A DNA stretch of 64,000 bases from Gemmatimonadota bacterium (GCA_020348925.1 CP070758.1:3473737-3537736); one strand, 5' to 3'. Counted from the first letter of the stretch, positions 53,501-62,265 are shown. Numbers and translations are program-made. Notes: a model not told the origin generated them from the letters alone.

Positions 53501-56500
53501 GATATAGAAATCCCCGATAGGTGGAGACGGGGGAAAGTTTGTCGACAAGGTTATCGGTCCAATAATCCCTCCGAAGACACCGGTCGACCACTCATGAGTT
53601 TCAAGCATCTCTATGAATTCCCTGCAGGTATCGGAGAAGACGCGGGTCCCTTCAAAAACGCCCACCATCGTCAGGGTATAAAAGCTCGTCTCCCTGCCGA
53701 CCACCTCCACACGGTATTCGCCCAATTTAGGGGCATGAATCGTCACGCTCATCGGTTCGGGCCCGGAGCAGACCGCGCCGGGTATACCGCATTCGATCAC
53801 ACCAGTCTCATAACTGATCCAGCAGCGGTTTCCCTGGGCATCATAGACAAACAGGTCGGCCGGGCTCGACAGCTCCCACCTGGCCCAGCTGTCCGGTGTA
53901 AAAGCTGTCTCCCACGTTTGCAGCCCGAGAATGGCTTCGGCTGTGGCCAAGACCTTCTTCTCCGTATCTTCGGGATGATAGGGCGCCAGATCCACCCCTC
54001 GCCACCAGCCTTCGGTATCCTGCCGACTCAAGAGTTCCGCCGAGAAATCATCGTACCAGGTGTGAGCATCGATCACCATGCTCTGCCAGAGCATGGTGAA
54101 GGCCTTCATCACGGTCATGACGTAGTAATAGTAAAACAGATTCGGATCAAAAATATTCCCGGGATTGTGATTGTGATATCCGGACTGAGCGAACAGCCAG
54201 TTTTTCCCGTCAATGATTCTTGAATCCGCGGCATCGAGACCGCAGCAATACAAGGCCCAGATCCCTGCCGCCGTCATACTGGCATAGGAGGCGCCTCCAC
54301 CCCAGGGTTCGGTTCCGTTTCCCGGACTGGTATAATGGAAGCCGCCATCCGGGTTCTGGCAATTGCTGACATAATCGATGGCAGCGTTCAGCCTGTCAGG
54401 ATAATCCGACAGAAGGGGTCCTGGCTCGACTTTTAAAGCTAACAGGGCAAACTGGGTGTTCGACATGTCGGCCCAATTGCAGGTGGGATATCCCCAGCCG
54501 CCGTAATCGGCATGCCCTGGATTATACGTACAGCCATCCGCCGCCAATCCGTAACATTGGGCCGACAAGAGATAATTCTTGGCGTCGTTGACAGCCGTAA
54601 CCAAGGCAGGCGGTTCATAGTAGTCTTCTGTGACAAATAAAGCAGCAGACAGTGCCCAGACGACTATCGATGTCTCGTAGGTTTTATATGCACCGAAGGA
54701 TCCGTCAGGATTCTGCTGGGTCAGGAGCCAATTCAACGCCGACCAGACCACATCCGTTGCATCCAGCGGATCGACGCCGGCATTGATGAAGGCCAAAGCC
54801 ACCAGAGCCGTCACCCCCACACTGCCTGTCCCGGGCCCGTCTTCGTGGGCCCACGAACCATCAGGGTTCTGCACGGACTGAAGCCAGCACAGGGCTTTCC
54901 AGACGCCCGCCGTTGTTCCCACGAAGCCGTTATCGAAGAAGTCCAGATAGGCGCTCATCAAATCGTTTTTGGTGAAAACACTGGCACTGGCATCATCCAG
55001 TCCCCCGAACTGGAAGGATGTACCGATGGTACGGTATGGCGCCCCTGTGGGATCATGGGCCACACCGCAGACATAGGACGGGGAATCGTTTTTGTGGATC
55101 TCCCTGGCAGGACATATGGGAGAGATCCGATCTATATACACATTCTCACCCGAATAGGTATAGTCCATACCCTGAAAATCGTTGGCCCCAAGAATCGTAT
55201 TCAAGTCACCCTCATAGGGACCATCATCCAACCCATTGATATAAAACATGTCATGAAGGGCAGTCTGTTCATCATAGGCCCATGTTTCGCCCCCCTCCAT
55301 ATACAGTCTGCCTCCTCCATTCAGGTAATCCACAAGCTGTGTCACCTCCGGGAAACTGCTGTTCATTCGCAGACATTGCTGTGCTATACCCAGGCAGACA
55401 AAGACGTAATCGAAATCACCCAGTTCGAAATAACTGATTTCATCGGCAATGAGAGAGCTTTTTCCGTTTGCCGTGAGAGCAGCCTGCATGGCCACCGCAC
55501 TGGTGCTGGTCACATCAGGAGGCAACCAGATGAGGGCATCCCGGTCGTTGTACTGGGTCACCGTCACTTCAACGGGACTGTTGTCCGCCGTCAGTGAAAC
55601 CACTTCCACTGTTCCGACTCGAAAATCGACACCTGCGTTTTCATTACAGTGCACCTGTATGGTCCCGTCGCCCGTTCCGCTGCTTCCGGAAATGATACTC
55701 AACCACGTACCGCCGCCGATGACTGAAGCGGTCCAGTTCATGCCCGGATTGCTGCAATCTACAGTATAAGTATAATCACCGGCCCGGTGACCCACGGTAA
55801 TATTGGATGGTTGTACCATAACGCATTCCATCGCCGTTCCGGCATATTCAGCCACGAATAGATTTGGACCCAGGTTCTCCAGGATCAACGCTATAACTTC
55901 CGTCGTATCGGGATGAAACGCATGGCCGACTTCCGGGGTAAAACCGAAGACCTTGTTTTTTGTCGTCTGCTCCCCGTACATCCAGTCGTCTGTGCCACCA
56001 TTAACGAGGTACATGATACCCGCAAGGGGATTGCCATATTCGTATCCGTTGAAGGCAGCCATGCCCCCTGCAATGCATATAAATGTTGCATGATCGGGCG
56101 TGTTGGCCTCAATATAATTCCACGGGAAAACATACACATCGGCATGGGAATGATAAGACAGGGCGATGACGAAATTGTGGGACTCTACCAGATCGCGGAT
56201 GGCCTGGGTCTCCGGCTCGGAAAAGGCCGCCGTGCCGCGATACGTTGCGCCACTCGTATTCGGACTGGAGCCATAATCATCATAACCCCACTGGTAACCG
56301 TAATTGCGGTTGAGATCGACTCCGTAGGTGCCATCACCGTTGTCCCTCCGATTCTTGCGCCACCAGATATCATCGTTTCGCACATACTCCAGACCGTCGG
56401 GATTCACCATGGGAACGATCCAGACCTGCCGGTTGTCCACGATATTCGTCACCTGGGGGTCCGTGCCGTAATTATCCACCAGATAGTTCATGAAATACAG

Positions 56501-57040
56501 AAGCAGCTCGGGTGTGATGATCTCCCGGGCATGGTGACAGCCCATGTACAGGATCTCAGGCTCAGCCGGTTCCTCAACGGCAACATTGTCCGAGATCTTG
56601 ATGGCCCAAATGTCACGATCGGCTAAACTCTGGGTTTTTTCCCAACTGTCACCGATATCGTACACCTTGGCGATACCCGGATGGGCGGCTTCCACGGCCT
56701 GCATCTCCGCCAGCATCTCGGCGTAGGAGTGAAAGTGGTCGAAATACTCCTGCGCCTGCAGTACTTTCGTTCTGGCTCTGAGATCCTCCATGAGAACAGT
56801 TATCTTGAAACCGAGCTGCTCGATGGCTGCATCCTCGCTGCCGCGGGCGACAATATCGACGTAGTATTCATCCGGATTATAAAAGGCAACATCCGGACCG
56901 AGCTTCATCAGCTCAAGGATTTCGGCTTCAGTTTTCTTCGTGAGATCGACACGGATGAGCTTCACTTCCCCTGTGTCCGAGTAGACCGCAGTCGACAAAA
57001 CGCAGAGCACGACGGCAAGAGCAATAACGAACCTTCCCAT
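50501..57040 (-). CDS. Giant secreted M14 carboxypeptidase with cohesin-like, dockerin and sorting-like modules
   Basis: The 2179-residue product has a signal peptide (FVIALAVVLCVLSTAVYS). The M14 zinc carboxypeptidase domain (about 110-410) shows the ligands in GCHHAREIITPE (near 167), Arg/Asn site VDLNRNYGYQWG, His in LSYHSHADVYVFPW (near 301) and catalytic Glu in GFTPEVGHAF (near 368). A BACON-like domain lies at about 415-505. A GATase-like region follows to 700, then prenyltransferase/squalene-cyclase-type helical repeats (QNPDGSW, QNPDGSFG, CQNPDGGFHYTSPG) to about 1010. Ig/NEW3 domains follow. Two cohesin-like domains lie near 1417-1540 and 1665-1795, then a dockerin-like region (DVTGDGTVSAFDASVLLKYV, near 1895). 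The end is QNYPNPFNPKTKIAFELP with final RKMVLMK. Confidence 0.88.
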   Translation of the reverse strand: MGRFVIALAVVLCVLSTAVYSDTGEVKLIRVDLTKKTEAEILELMKLGPDVAFYNPDEYYVDIVARGSEDAAIEQLGFKITVLMEDLRARTKVLQAQEYFDHFHSYAEMLAEMQAVEAAHPGIAKVYDIGDSWEKTQSLADRDIWAIKISDNVAVEEPAEPEILYMGCHHAREIITPELLLYFMNYLVDNYGTDPQVTNIVDNRQVWIVPMVNPDGLEYVRNDDIWWRKNRRDNGDGTYGVDLNRNYGYQWGYDDYGSSPNTSGATYRGTAAFSEPETQAIRDLVESHNFVIALSYHSHADVYVFPWNYIEANTPDHATFICIAGGMAAFNGYEYGNPLAGIMYLVNGGTDDWMYGEQTTKNKVFGFTPEVGHAFHPDTTEVIALILENLGPNLFVAEYAGTAMECVMVQPSNITVGHRAGDYTYTVDCSNPGMNWTASVIGGGTWLSIISGSSGTGDGTIQVHCNENAGVDFRVGTVEVVSLTADNSPVEVTVTQYNDRDALIWLPPDVTSTSAVAMQAALTANGKSSLIADEISYFELGDFDYVFVCLGIAQQCLRMNSSFPEVTQLVDYLNGGGRLYMEGGETWAYDEQTALHDMFYINGLDDGPYEGDLNTILGANDFQGMDYTYSGENVYIDRISPICPAREIHKNDSPSYVCGVAHDPTGAPYRTIGTSFQFGGLDDASASVFTKNDLMSAYLDFFDNGFVGTTAGVWKALCWLQSVQNPDGSWAHEDGPGTGSVGVTALVALAFINAGVDPLDATDVVWSALNWLLTQQNPDGSFGAYKTYETSIVVWALSAALFVTEDYYEPPALVTAVNDAKNYLLSAQCYGLAADGCTYNPGHADYGGWGYPTCNWADMSNTQFALLALKVEPGPLLSDYPDRLNAAIDYVSNCQNPDGGFHYTSPGNGTEPWGGGASYASMTAAGIWALYCCGLDAADSRIIDGKNWLFAQSGYHNHNPGNIFDPNLFYYYYVMTVMKAFTMLWQSMVIDAHTWYDDFSAELLSRQDTEGWWRGVDLAPYHPEDTEKKVLATAEAILGLQTWETAFTPDSWARWELSSPADLFVYDAQGNRCWISYETGVIECGIPGAVCSGPEPMSVTIHAPKLGEYRVEVVGRETSFYTLTMVGVFEGTRVFSDTCREFIEMLETHEWSTGVFGGIIGPITLSTNFPPSPPIGDFYISAHPKEQLVVLPMAPGAKLVSTQTENTMASGPEMVEVGQTATYTVTVISLGGFSGPVSLSVCNLCCNLIAGFGPNPVLVPPAGSVNATLIVEASSTTPVGIHPFILLGMDETGMLRHTSEVRLKVIDAPDFTLTVAQDTAFVLQRGGTLVATTVTSLLGFNEAVELTVEGLPAGVTSSFYPDPVTPMPSGSINSVLTLRSSMAAPLGAHTVSVTGEAEDSLVHSDEFVLVIEESGDDPTVALSIEPPLVIQKPDSYFDVCLYSDDMSGLYVNTLYGEISFDTTVVWFDSTMVYDSTCLDSTGWDIKWHFKGGAHDTVQFWLIGGGDASEGIECGGCLVNFGFWVDASATPGDTSFITIEEIFFDEGSWETAAEEGMVIVNRPPELVTAVDETIYYHEMYEECFDIVAVDADNDSIVLWSELDPEPCDGAGEDTVRGLGSTSMEFCWRPLKLGACDTLDIDFIAMSTHTTGQPLYDTVSTTIVVEDCEILVAWPDTTWHAGGWLEIPVRIHPDYEPLADLDVVSVTLVLCYDPELMTVGEVGNEGLITENWGALTYDVDEEGGTIAVSMAGNYPLPQSDPICTWYDMLYVGFWIDPEAEEGACNYLCIDHVMFNEGEPAACHDDGVFIVVRHAIGGSVSYCSTGVAVDDVAMTLTWDVDLDGLIDEVMLNATDENGDYWFYHLYGSTGEYCVTPSKAGGLGIQTITSYDAAMILRTICNAVTLDSCQLEAADVTGDGTVSAFDASVLLKYVVTQNTNAPLIPENSIGSWLFFPPVRCTVSIKDDVPDQDFYAVLVGDVSRNWPGSAGPKIAAGGIEVEINDPGIVLTFSEPVAAMDLVLRNAADLRPASVHIDGALVEWRTDGDEIRVAAAGERDFSQVALTFPELFRAVLDIEAIVDEATMLTATAKVVPLPKAYSLAQNYPNPFNPKTKIAFELPRECDVDLAVYNVLGQKVETLIKREMTPGHHEVIWYAESAPSGVYFCILTAGDFSAVRKMVLMK

Positions 57041-57158
57041 GAAGTCCCTCCTCTCAACATGACATGGTGAACAGATCTATTGCATTTTCAATCGCTGCGA
57101 GGTAGTATTTCTTTTGTTCCCTCAACATAATGTATTACCGACTGACAGACATATGGTT

Positions 57159-57187
57159 ATTATAGTATCGTTCACACCGTATGTCAA
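57159..57187 (-). promoter_or_regulatory. Consensus promoter of the giant carboxypeptidase gene
   Basis: On the minus strand, TTGACA (57182-57187) and TATAAT (57159-57164) have a 17-base spacer: both boxes match the sigma70 consensus exactly, about 120 bases before the start at 57040. Confidence 0.8.
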
Positions 57188-57250
57188 GGAAAATATGTTA
57201 TTTTTCAAATGTACGTCTTCATTCGAAAGGACCTAATCCCTCTTAACAGA

Positions 57251-57283
57251 AACACCCCGGAGTCTCATGAACCCCGGGGTGTT
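57251..57283 (-). terminator. Terminator of the glucoamylase-like gene
   Basis: AACACCCCGG and CCGGGGTGTT arms lie about 20 bases after the stop at 57304 on the minus strand. Confidence 0.75.
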
Positions 57284-57303
57284 TCATGCAGCGATACTAT
57301 CCT

Positions 57304-57882
57304 CTACTTCATCAGAATCATCTTGCGCATGGCGCTGAATTCGCCCGCCGTGATGGTGTAAAAGTATACACCACTCGGCGCAGACTCCGCATTCCAGACG
57401 ACCTCGTGATGACCTGCAACCAATTTTCTGCCGATTACTGTCTCCACTTTCTGTCCCAAAACGTTGTACACAGAAAGATCCACGTCACATTCTTTCGGCA
57501 GATCAAAAGCGATCTTCGTTATTGGATTAAAGGGATTGGGATAGTTCTGATATAAAACAAAATTTTTCGGGATACCTATACCATCGTGACTATCCTCAAC
57601 AGGACAACTCTCAGAATAGTCCGGTATCAGTTCTACAGCTTTACAGGCTACCGTATCCTGGCAAAATAGTTGTCGAATTCGTCCCTTCTTTCTATAATTG
57701 GCTAAACTCAGGAAAGCCATGCTCTGGTCCAAAATTAGGTAAACTGAAGCGCGTTCCCCAGTCTGCCAGTTCAATGAAGCAGGAAAACCGAAGTCTAACG
57801 TCCGAACACCATCCGTAACCGGTTTCTCTCGCTCCCAATGTTTCAAAGGCAAGCAAGTTCTCATACACCGTGTCAACACCAA
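57304..57882 (-). CDS. C-terminal part of frameshifted glucoamylase-like protein, with sorting-like module
   Basis: This 192-codon frame continues the protein encoded just upstream in another frame. From about residue 24 it reads DGVRTLDFGFPASLNWQTGE and YLILDQSMAFLSLANYRKKG, which match the expected end of a glucoamylase-like (PF10091) domain, where an LDQG-type motif precedes the last helix. It then ends with a linker and the sorting-like module QNYPNPFNPITKIAFDLP, VYNVLGQKVETVI and final RKMILMK. The first about 20 codons are overlap shadow, so it is not an independent gene. Joining it to the upstream frame needs a one-base shift near 57790-57830. If that base is a sequencing or assembly error, the intact protein would be about 690 residues. 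Confidence 0.75.
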   Translation of the reverse strand: MVLTRCMRTCLPLKHWEREKPVTDGVRTLDFGFPASLNWQTGERASVYLILDQSMAFLSLANYRKKGRIRQLFCQDTVACKAVELIPDYSESCPVEDSHDGIGIPKNFVLYQNYPNPFNPITKIAFDLPKECDVDLSVYNVLGQKVETVIGRKLVAGHHEVVWNAESAPSGVYFYTITAGEFSAMRKMILMK

Positions 57883-59395
57883 CGGTACTCAATGATAGGA
57901 TGCAGGCATGAGGAACCAAAATGCAATCCTGCAAACATCCGTATCCACAATACTCCGTACCGTACGGTGGAAGTGCTGTGGCTGACCACCCCCAGGTCGG
58001 TGCACCGATGTGTTGAGCATGGCAGATTTGATCCAGCACAAAGTTTCGAGCAGATATGCGTAGACTATCCTTCTCGTCCAGAAAGATAGCGGGCAGAAAA
58101 GCCATAAACAAACCGCCACCATCCCAGCCGGGCTCATAATGCCACAAATCGGCATCAACACATTGCGGTGGTTCATGATGTCGATTGAGCCCATCCCAGG
58201 AACTACACGGTATTTTTTCTGTTCCTATACTGATGAAATGGGCCAGTCGAGAATCGGCACAGAGCCAATCATAGTGCCAATCCGAAGCGTGCCCATCCGG
58301 GTAGCGACAACCATATGGTACCCCCACGCCCTCATCATAAAACCAGCCCCACTCCATGGCACTCAACAGGGCACTGACACGATCTGAAAACTCAGGCAGG
58401 CGCTGCCTCAGCAGGATAAGTCCAGCCGCAAGATTGCCGAGATCAACAAAAGAGATGCAGGTGTCACCTTTTGATGGACTCAAGGACACAACGTGGTTAT
58501 GGGTCTGTGGAAAACCGTGCCACTTCCGGAAAAACTCAATGCTTGTCAATGTCCTGCTCAACGTGGCAACGGCATTCGTTGAGTCTTCCAATCCCAGGTC
58601 TATGGCCATCAAAAGGGAGGTAATATAGAGGCCGATATTCGTCACGTTCGTCTCCTCATCGAATGCCACATAAATTGGGACACCACTGCTATCCACAAAA
58701 GCGACTTCATCCAGGAAGATCGTCCCGCTTGGATGCATCCCATCATTGAAACCGATGCTCAAACGACATAGTGAGGAGAGATCAATGTGATACGACAAGA
58801 AATCTTTGAGAGGAATACGCTTCCGCTCCCACGTTTGGCTGGCAGTGATCTCAGCACTCTGGGGCCGGCCCGGGAAATCGCCCTGACAATCACTCCACAG
58901 AACAAATTCGAATCTCTCACTACCTTGAGCGCCTTTGATCCAAATTTGTAACCAAACAGCTTCACTCACATCAAAGCCCGGCGAATTCAAATTGTAGCTA
59001 CCCCAGGTTCCAAACGGCATTTCGTATGTCACCTTCAATCCATAATGACCACTCTGGCAACAATTGGGGCTCATGCAGCGACAGCTTGTCAGACAGGCCC
59101 CTGGTGCTACATTGATCTTGGGAACAGCACGGACGACAGCAAATTGTGGAAAAATATCAAAAAGTGAAGCGTCAAAACGATCATGGGGTAAGCCCGTACT
59201 TGATTCGACCAGAGCTGAAATGCACTCATACGTGGCACGTGTCAGTGAGTCCAAATAGGTTTCAATTTGTGGAGAAGACGAAGAGGTCGCATATGAAACA
59301 GTGGACGGTCTCAATGCCCCTATACTCAGCGGAATCACAAAGAACCACAAAACGACCTTTGAATACACATGCATTTCAAAACCTAAATACCCCAT
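57692..59395 (-). CDS. Glucoamylase-like secreted protein, N-terminal frame (frameshifted)
   Basis: The frame encodes 567 residues from 59395, or from a second Met at 59374 that begins a signal peptide (MHVYSKVVLWFFVIPLSIGA). An N-terminal galactose-binding-like beta domain is at about residues 105-235 (WLQIWIKGAQGSERFEFVLW, GTIFLDEVAFVDSSG). A glucoamylase-like/DUF3131-type alpha barrel follows from about 240: NVTNIGLYITSLLMAIDLGL, SFVDLGNLAAGLILLRQRLP, GWGWSATALPPYGTEYCGYG and ACILSLSTVGVDTVYENLLA. The final about 35 residues after GARETGYG are out of frame. The true continuation lies in the overlapping frame that ends at 57304. Family members act on beta-glucans or related glycans; the substrate here is unknown. 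It is either a pseudogene or a one-base sequence error. Confidence 0.75.
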   Translation of the reverse strand: MGYLGFEMHVYSKVVLWFFVIPLSIGALRPSTVSYATSSSSPQIETYLDSLTRATYECISALVESSTGLPHDRFDASLFDIFPQFAVVRAVPKINVAPGACLTSCRCMSPNCCQSGHYGLKVTYEMPFGTWGSYNLNSPGFDVSEAVWLQIWIKGAQGSERFEFVLWSDCQGDFPGRPQSAEITASQTWERKRIPLKDFLSYHIDLSSLCRLSIGFNDGMHPSGTIFLDEVAFVDSSGVPIYVAFDEETNVTNIGLYITSLLMAIDLGLEDSTNAVATLSRTLTSIEFFRKWHGFPQTHNHVVSLSPSKGDTCISFVDLGNLAAGLILLRQRLPEFSDRVSALLSAMEWGWFYDEGVGVPYGCRYPDGHASDWHYDWLCADSRLAHFISIGTEKIPCSSWDGLNRHHEPPQCVDADLWHYEPGWDGGGLFMAFLPAIFLDEKDSLRISARNFVLDQICHAQHIGAPTWGWSATALPPYGTEYCGYGCLQDCILVPHACILSLSTVGVDTVYENLLAFETLGARETGYGWCSDVRLRFSCFIELADWGTRFSLPNFGPEHGFPEFSQL

Positions 59396-59409
59396 ATAAT
59401 GGAATAGAC

Positions 59410-59442
59410 AACACCCCGGGATCTACCAGACCCCGGGGTGTT
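59410..59442 (-). terminator. Terminator of the second subtilase gene
   Basis: CAACACCCCGGG and CCCCGGGGTGTTG arms lie about 20 bases after the stop at 59463 (minus strand). The stem is almost the same as the one at 57251-57283. Confidence 0.75.
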
Positions 59443-59462
59443 GCGTGGATTGATATTATCCT

Positions 59463-61619
59463 CTACTTCATCAAGACCATCCGTTTCGTGGCAGTAAACT
59501 CACCAGCTTTGATGGTGGAAAAATAGACTCCGCTCGGCACAGACTCCGCGTTCCAGGTGATCTCATGATGACCGGCCACCAGCTCTCTGCCGATAAGAGT
59601 CACCACCTTCTGTCCTAATACGTTGTACACAGAAAGATCCACCTCACAGTCCTTCGGCAGATCGAAGGCGATCCTCGTGGTGGGGTTGAACGGATTGGGA
59701 TAGTTCTGAGCCAAACCGAACTCCCTCGGTACAAGAGCATCCTTTGAGGCGATGCTGAAGTTCCGGGCCACCCGCTTGTACGGCGGGCAGAAATCCTCGT
59801 CCGACATGTCGGAGCCGCACATGCCGACGGCGTCGCAGCAAGTGACCTGGACCCGGCACTGGTCCGACGGCGGACCGGTCACCGTCCAGTCGTAGGATCC
59901 CGGGTTACCCGACAACTCTGCAATGACCCACCAGTTCTGGCCGCCGTCAACGGAATACTCGACAATGGTGGTATCTATGCCCACGTTGTCCGACCCATCC
60001 CACATGATGGTGTAAACCTGCCCGATGTAGAGCACCTCGCCACCGTTGGGCTGAATAACCGTCACAGACGGTGCAACAACAGCATCCAAGGCTTTGAACA
60101 CATTGATCCTGCCGCTGCCCAAAAGGCCCTCGTAGCCGGGATTGAGGTCGTCGATGTTGTCGGTGTAATCCACGATCAGGTCGAAGATTTCCTGCCGGGT
60201 CAGAGTGGGATCGTAGGATTTGAGGATACCGGCCTCTCCGGTCGCATGAGGGGATGCCTGCGAGGTGCCACTGACCCAGGCCACATAGTTCGGGTTGTAG
60301 TGCAACGAGTACGTGCTAATCACATTTACCCCAGGAGCAGCAACATCCACCCACGTGCCGTAGTCCGACCACCAGGGTTTGACATCGCTGTTGTTGACGG
60401 CGCATACGTTCAGAACATCCGTCCGCTGTCCCAGATAGTCGGGAACGCTGTCACCGTCGTTGCCCGCAGCAGCCACGACGAGCACACCGTTGGCAATGGC
60501 GTAGTCAAGGGCCGCCCCCAGTCCCCCGGTGTTGGACGATCCCCAGCTGCAGTTGACGGCCGTCGCCCCCTTGTTCGCGGCGTAGTACATGGCCTGGGCG
60601 GCGAAATCCATGCGGACATAGCCGACCTCCTGCCCACCATAGTTGCCCGACCAGCCGATCCGGAGGGCCATGACCTTGACGCCGTTGGCCGGATCGTTCA
60701 TCCCCGCGTTCCAGCCGCCGGCAAGCCCGGCCACCATGACACTGTTGTTCGTAATAGCTCCCATGATGCCGCCCACGTGCGTGCCGTGACCGTTGAAATC
60801 CGTGGGCTCGTTGTCCTCCGTATAGCAGTCCTCACCCGGCCAGCAATTGCTCCCGCCGTTCACAAAGTCCCAGCCGATCCAGTCGTCGACATAGCTGTTG
60901 CCGTCATCGTCGACTCCTTTTATCCCATTGTACTCCGCCCAGTTGATCCAGACATTCCCTTCGGTGTACGGCGACAGACCACCCAAGTCACGCGAGTTGT
61001 ATTGCAGTCCCGTATCCAGATCTCCAAGGAGGATGCTGGCATCGCCGGTCTCCAGATCCCAGGCATCCGTGGCATCCACGTCGTTGTCATCGCTGTCGTA
61101 GAAATTCCACTGGTCGGACAGGAAATAGGGATCGTTCGGGATCGACTCGAACACCCGATGGACACCGATCTTCTCCACATGGTCCACGCTCGGATTCTCC
61201 GAGTAGGCTTTCACGACGTCATCCAGACTCTTGCCCGAATCAAACTTCACAATGTAGTACCGAGAAAGGTCGGGTGCATCCACACGCCTCACCTCGGCAG
61301 CCGTCTCAACATCAGGGAATTCCCGGTACATTTTGGTCACTTGAAACTCTTTGTTCACCATGTCCACAGCCGCAATGCCGGTCGTTATGATCCCTTCCTG
61401 TAAAACCGGCTGTACATTTGCCTCTCTCTTGAACTCCACTACAATGGCATCTGGCACGTACTGCTGATCCGCCTCTGCTATGAGAGAAGTGACGGGCTGG
61501 AAAGGAACCCGAATCTCTTTTAATCTCGTAATGTCTTGAACATCACCGATGCCCTGGGCCATGACACTCTGAGACAAGGCAAAGAGAATGAATGTACTCA
61601 CAATTATTACGGTTTTCAT
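59463..61619 (-). CDS. Secreted subtilisin-family serine protease with sorting-like module (second copy)
   Basis: The start at 61619 (MKTVIIVSTFILFALSQSVM) follows GGAGGGGGGTATCATT; upstream in-frame codons lack support. The 718-residue product has a signal peptide and an S8 propeptide-like region (VPDAIVVEFKREANVQPVLQ). The catalytic domain shows Asp in LLGDLDTGLQYN (near 200), His in DFNGHGTHVGGIMGAI (near 278) and Ser in VSGTSQASPHATGEAGILKS (near 451), with oxyanion Asn in VVAAAGNDGDS. An Ig-like domain (VIQPNGGEVLYIGQVYTIMW) resembles that of the first subtilase. The end is QNYPNPFNPTTRIAFDLP with final KRMVLMK. It is a paralogue of the protease at 47543 and shares its leader motif and promoter type. 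Confidence 0.93.
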   Translation of the reverse strand: MKTVIIVSTFILFALSQSVMAQGIGDVQDITRLKEIRVPFQPVTSLIAEADQQYVPDAIVVEFKREANVQPVLQEGIITTGIAAVDMVNKEFQVTKMYREFPDVETAAEVRRVDAPDLSRYYIVKFDSGKSLDDVVKAYSENPSVDHVEKIGVHRVFESIPNDPYFLSDQWNFYDSDDNDVDATDAWDLETGDASILLGDLDTGLQYNSRDLGGLSPYTEGNVWINWAEYNGIKGVDDDGNSYVDDWIGWDFVNGGSNCWPGEDCYTEDNEPTDFNGHGTHVGGIMGAITNNSVMVAGLAGGWNAGMNDPANGVKVMALRIGWSGNYGGQEVGYVRMDFAAQAMYYAANKGATAVNCSWGSSNTGGLGAALDYAIANGVLVVAAAGNDGDSVPDYLGQRTDVLNVCAVNNSDVKPWWSDYGTWVDVAAPGVNVISTYSLHYNPNYVAWVSGTSQASPHATGEAGILKSYDPTLTRQEIFDLIVDYTDNIDDLNPGYEGLLGSGRINVFKALDAVVAPSVTVIQPNGGEVLYIGQVYTIMWDGSDNVGIDTTIVEYSVDGGQNWWVIAELSGNPGSYDWTVTGPPSDQCRVQVTCCDAVGMCGSDMSDEDFCPPYKRVARNFSIASKDALVPREFGLAQNYPNPFNPTTRIAFDLPKDCEVDLSVYNVLGQKVVTLIGRELVAGHHEITWNAESVPSGVYFSTIKAGEFTATKRMVLMK

Positions 61620-61694
61620 AATGATACCCCCCTCCAAAAGGCACACCATTTTTGAAACAGACACGAGAACCATTTAACAAACAATGCCAGGAGC

Positions 61695-61796
61695 CACCCC
61701 CTTTCATTCAATGGAGATAGAGACACAGTCCGGAACCCTTATCACCCCCTTTCATGGAGATTCTGTGGCCGGTCTCGAGCGCATCACCCCCTTTTC
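61695..61796 (-). promoter_or_regulatory. GGGGGTGAT-type repeats in the second subtilase leader
   Basis: On the minus strand, GAAAAGGGGGTG (61785-61796), GAAAGGGGGTG (61743-61753) and GAAAGGGGGTG (61695-61705) are spaced 42 and 48 bases apart, between promoter and start codon. The first two continue as GAT. Confidence 0.55.
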
Positions 61797-61963
61797 GAGT
61801 TTAAGAAAGAAAAAAGTGAGATCGAAAAAATAACGGACTCTCAAGAACGATCAAAGTATCCTTGCCACTCCATTCAGAGAGCCCATCTTCATAACCACAA
61901 AAGTCTGTCCTGGGAGAAGATCACGATTCCGATATCTGGTGTGCTGTTCTTAATGATTGTTTA

Positions 61964-61992
61964 ATTATAGGTATTTTTAGACGAAATGTCAA
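61964..61992 (-). promoter_or_regulatory. Consensus promoter of the second subtilase gene
   Basis: On the minus strand, TTGACA (61987-61992) and TATAAT (61964-61969) have a 17-base spacer. Both boxes are exact consensus, leaving a leader of about 340 bases before 61619. The rest of the 61620-62265 gap has no gene. Confidence 0.8.
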
Positions 61993-62163
61993 GGAAAAAA
62001 CGGGGGGCAGGCTCCCTTTTACCGCACTCTTTTCCGGAACTATTGTTGAAACCGGCCAGGAAATTACAATTTTCGTAAGAATTCAGCCGCCTGGATGATT
62101 CCATGTCTTCCCGCTACTCCCCAGCGGGAAGACACAAATGTCACCCTCCTTTTTCGAGCATTG

Positions 62164-62200
62164 AAAAAGCCGCCCTGGTTTGACGACCGGGGCGGCTTTT
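62164..62200 (-). terminator. Terminator of the PKD-protein gene
   Basis: The minus strand reads GCCGCCCCGGTCG...ACCAGGGCGGC followed by TTTTTC, 66 bases after the stop at 62266. Confidence 0.8.
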
Positions 62201-62265
62201 CATGTCTTTTCAAAGATGAAGTGCGACTCCCGGAGCCTTGAAGACTTCGGAAGTCTGATCTTAAC

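Noticed and set aside
60246..61403. 385-codon plus-strand open frame
   Set aside because: It is antisense to the second subtilase catalytic domain; Val/Arg/His-rich shadow.
61619..61750. Leader peptide frame ending at the start of the second subtilase
   Set aside because: A short hydrophobic frame overlaps the start codon, but its start codon is weakly placed and it is not matched upstream of the paralogous subtilase.
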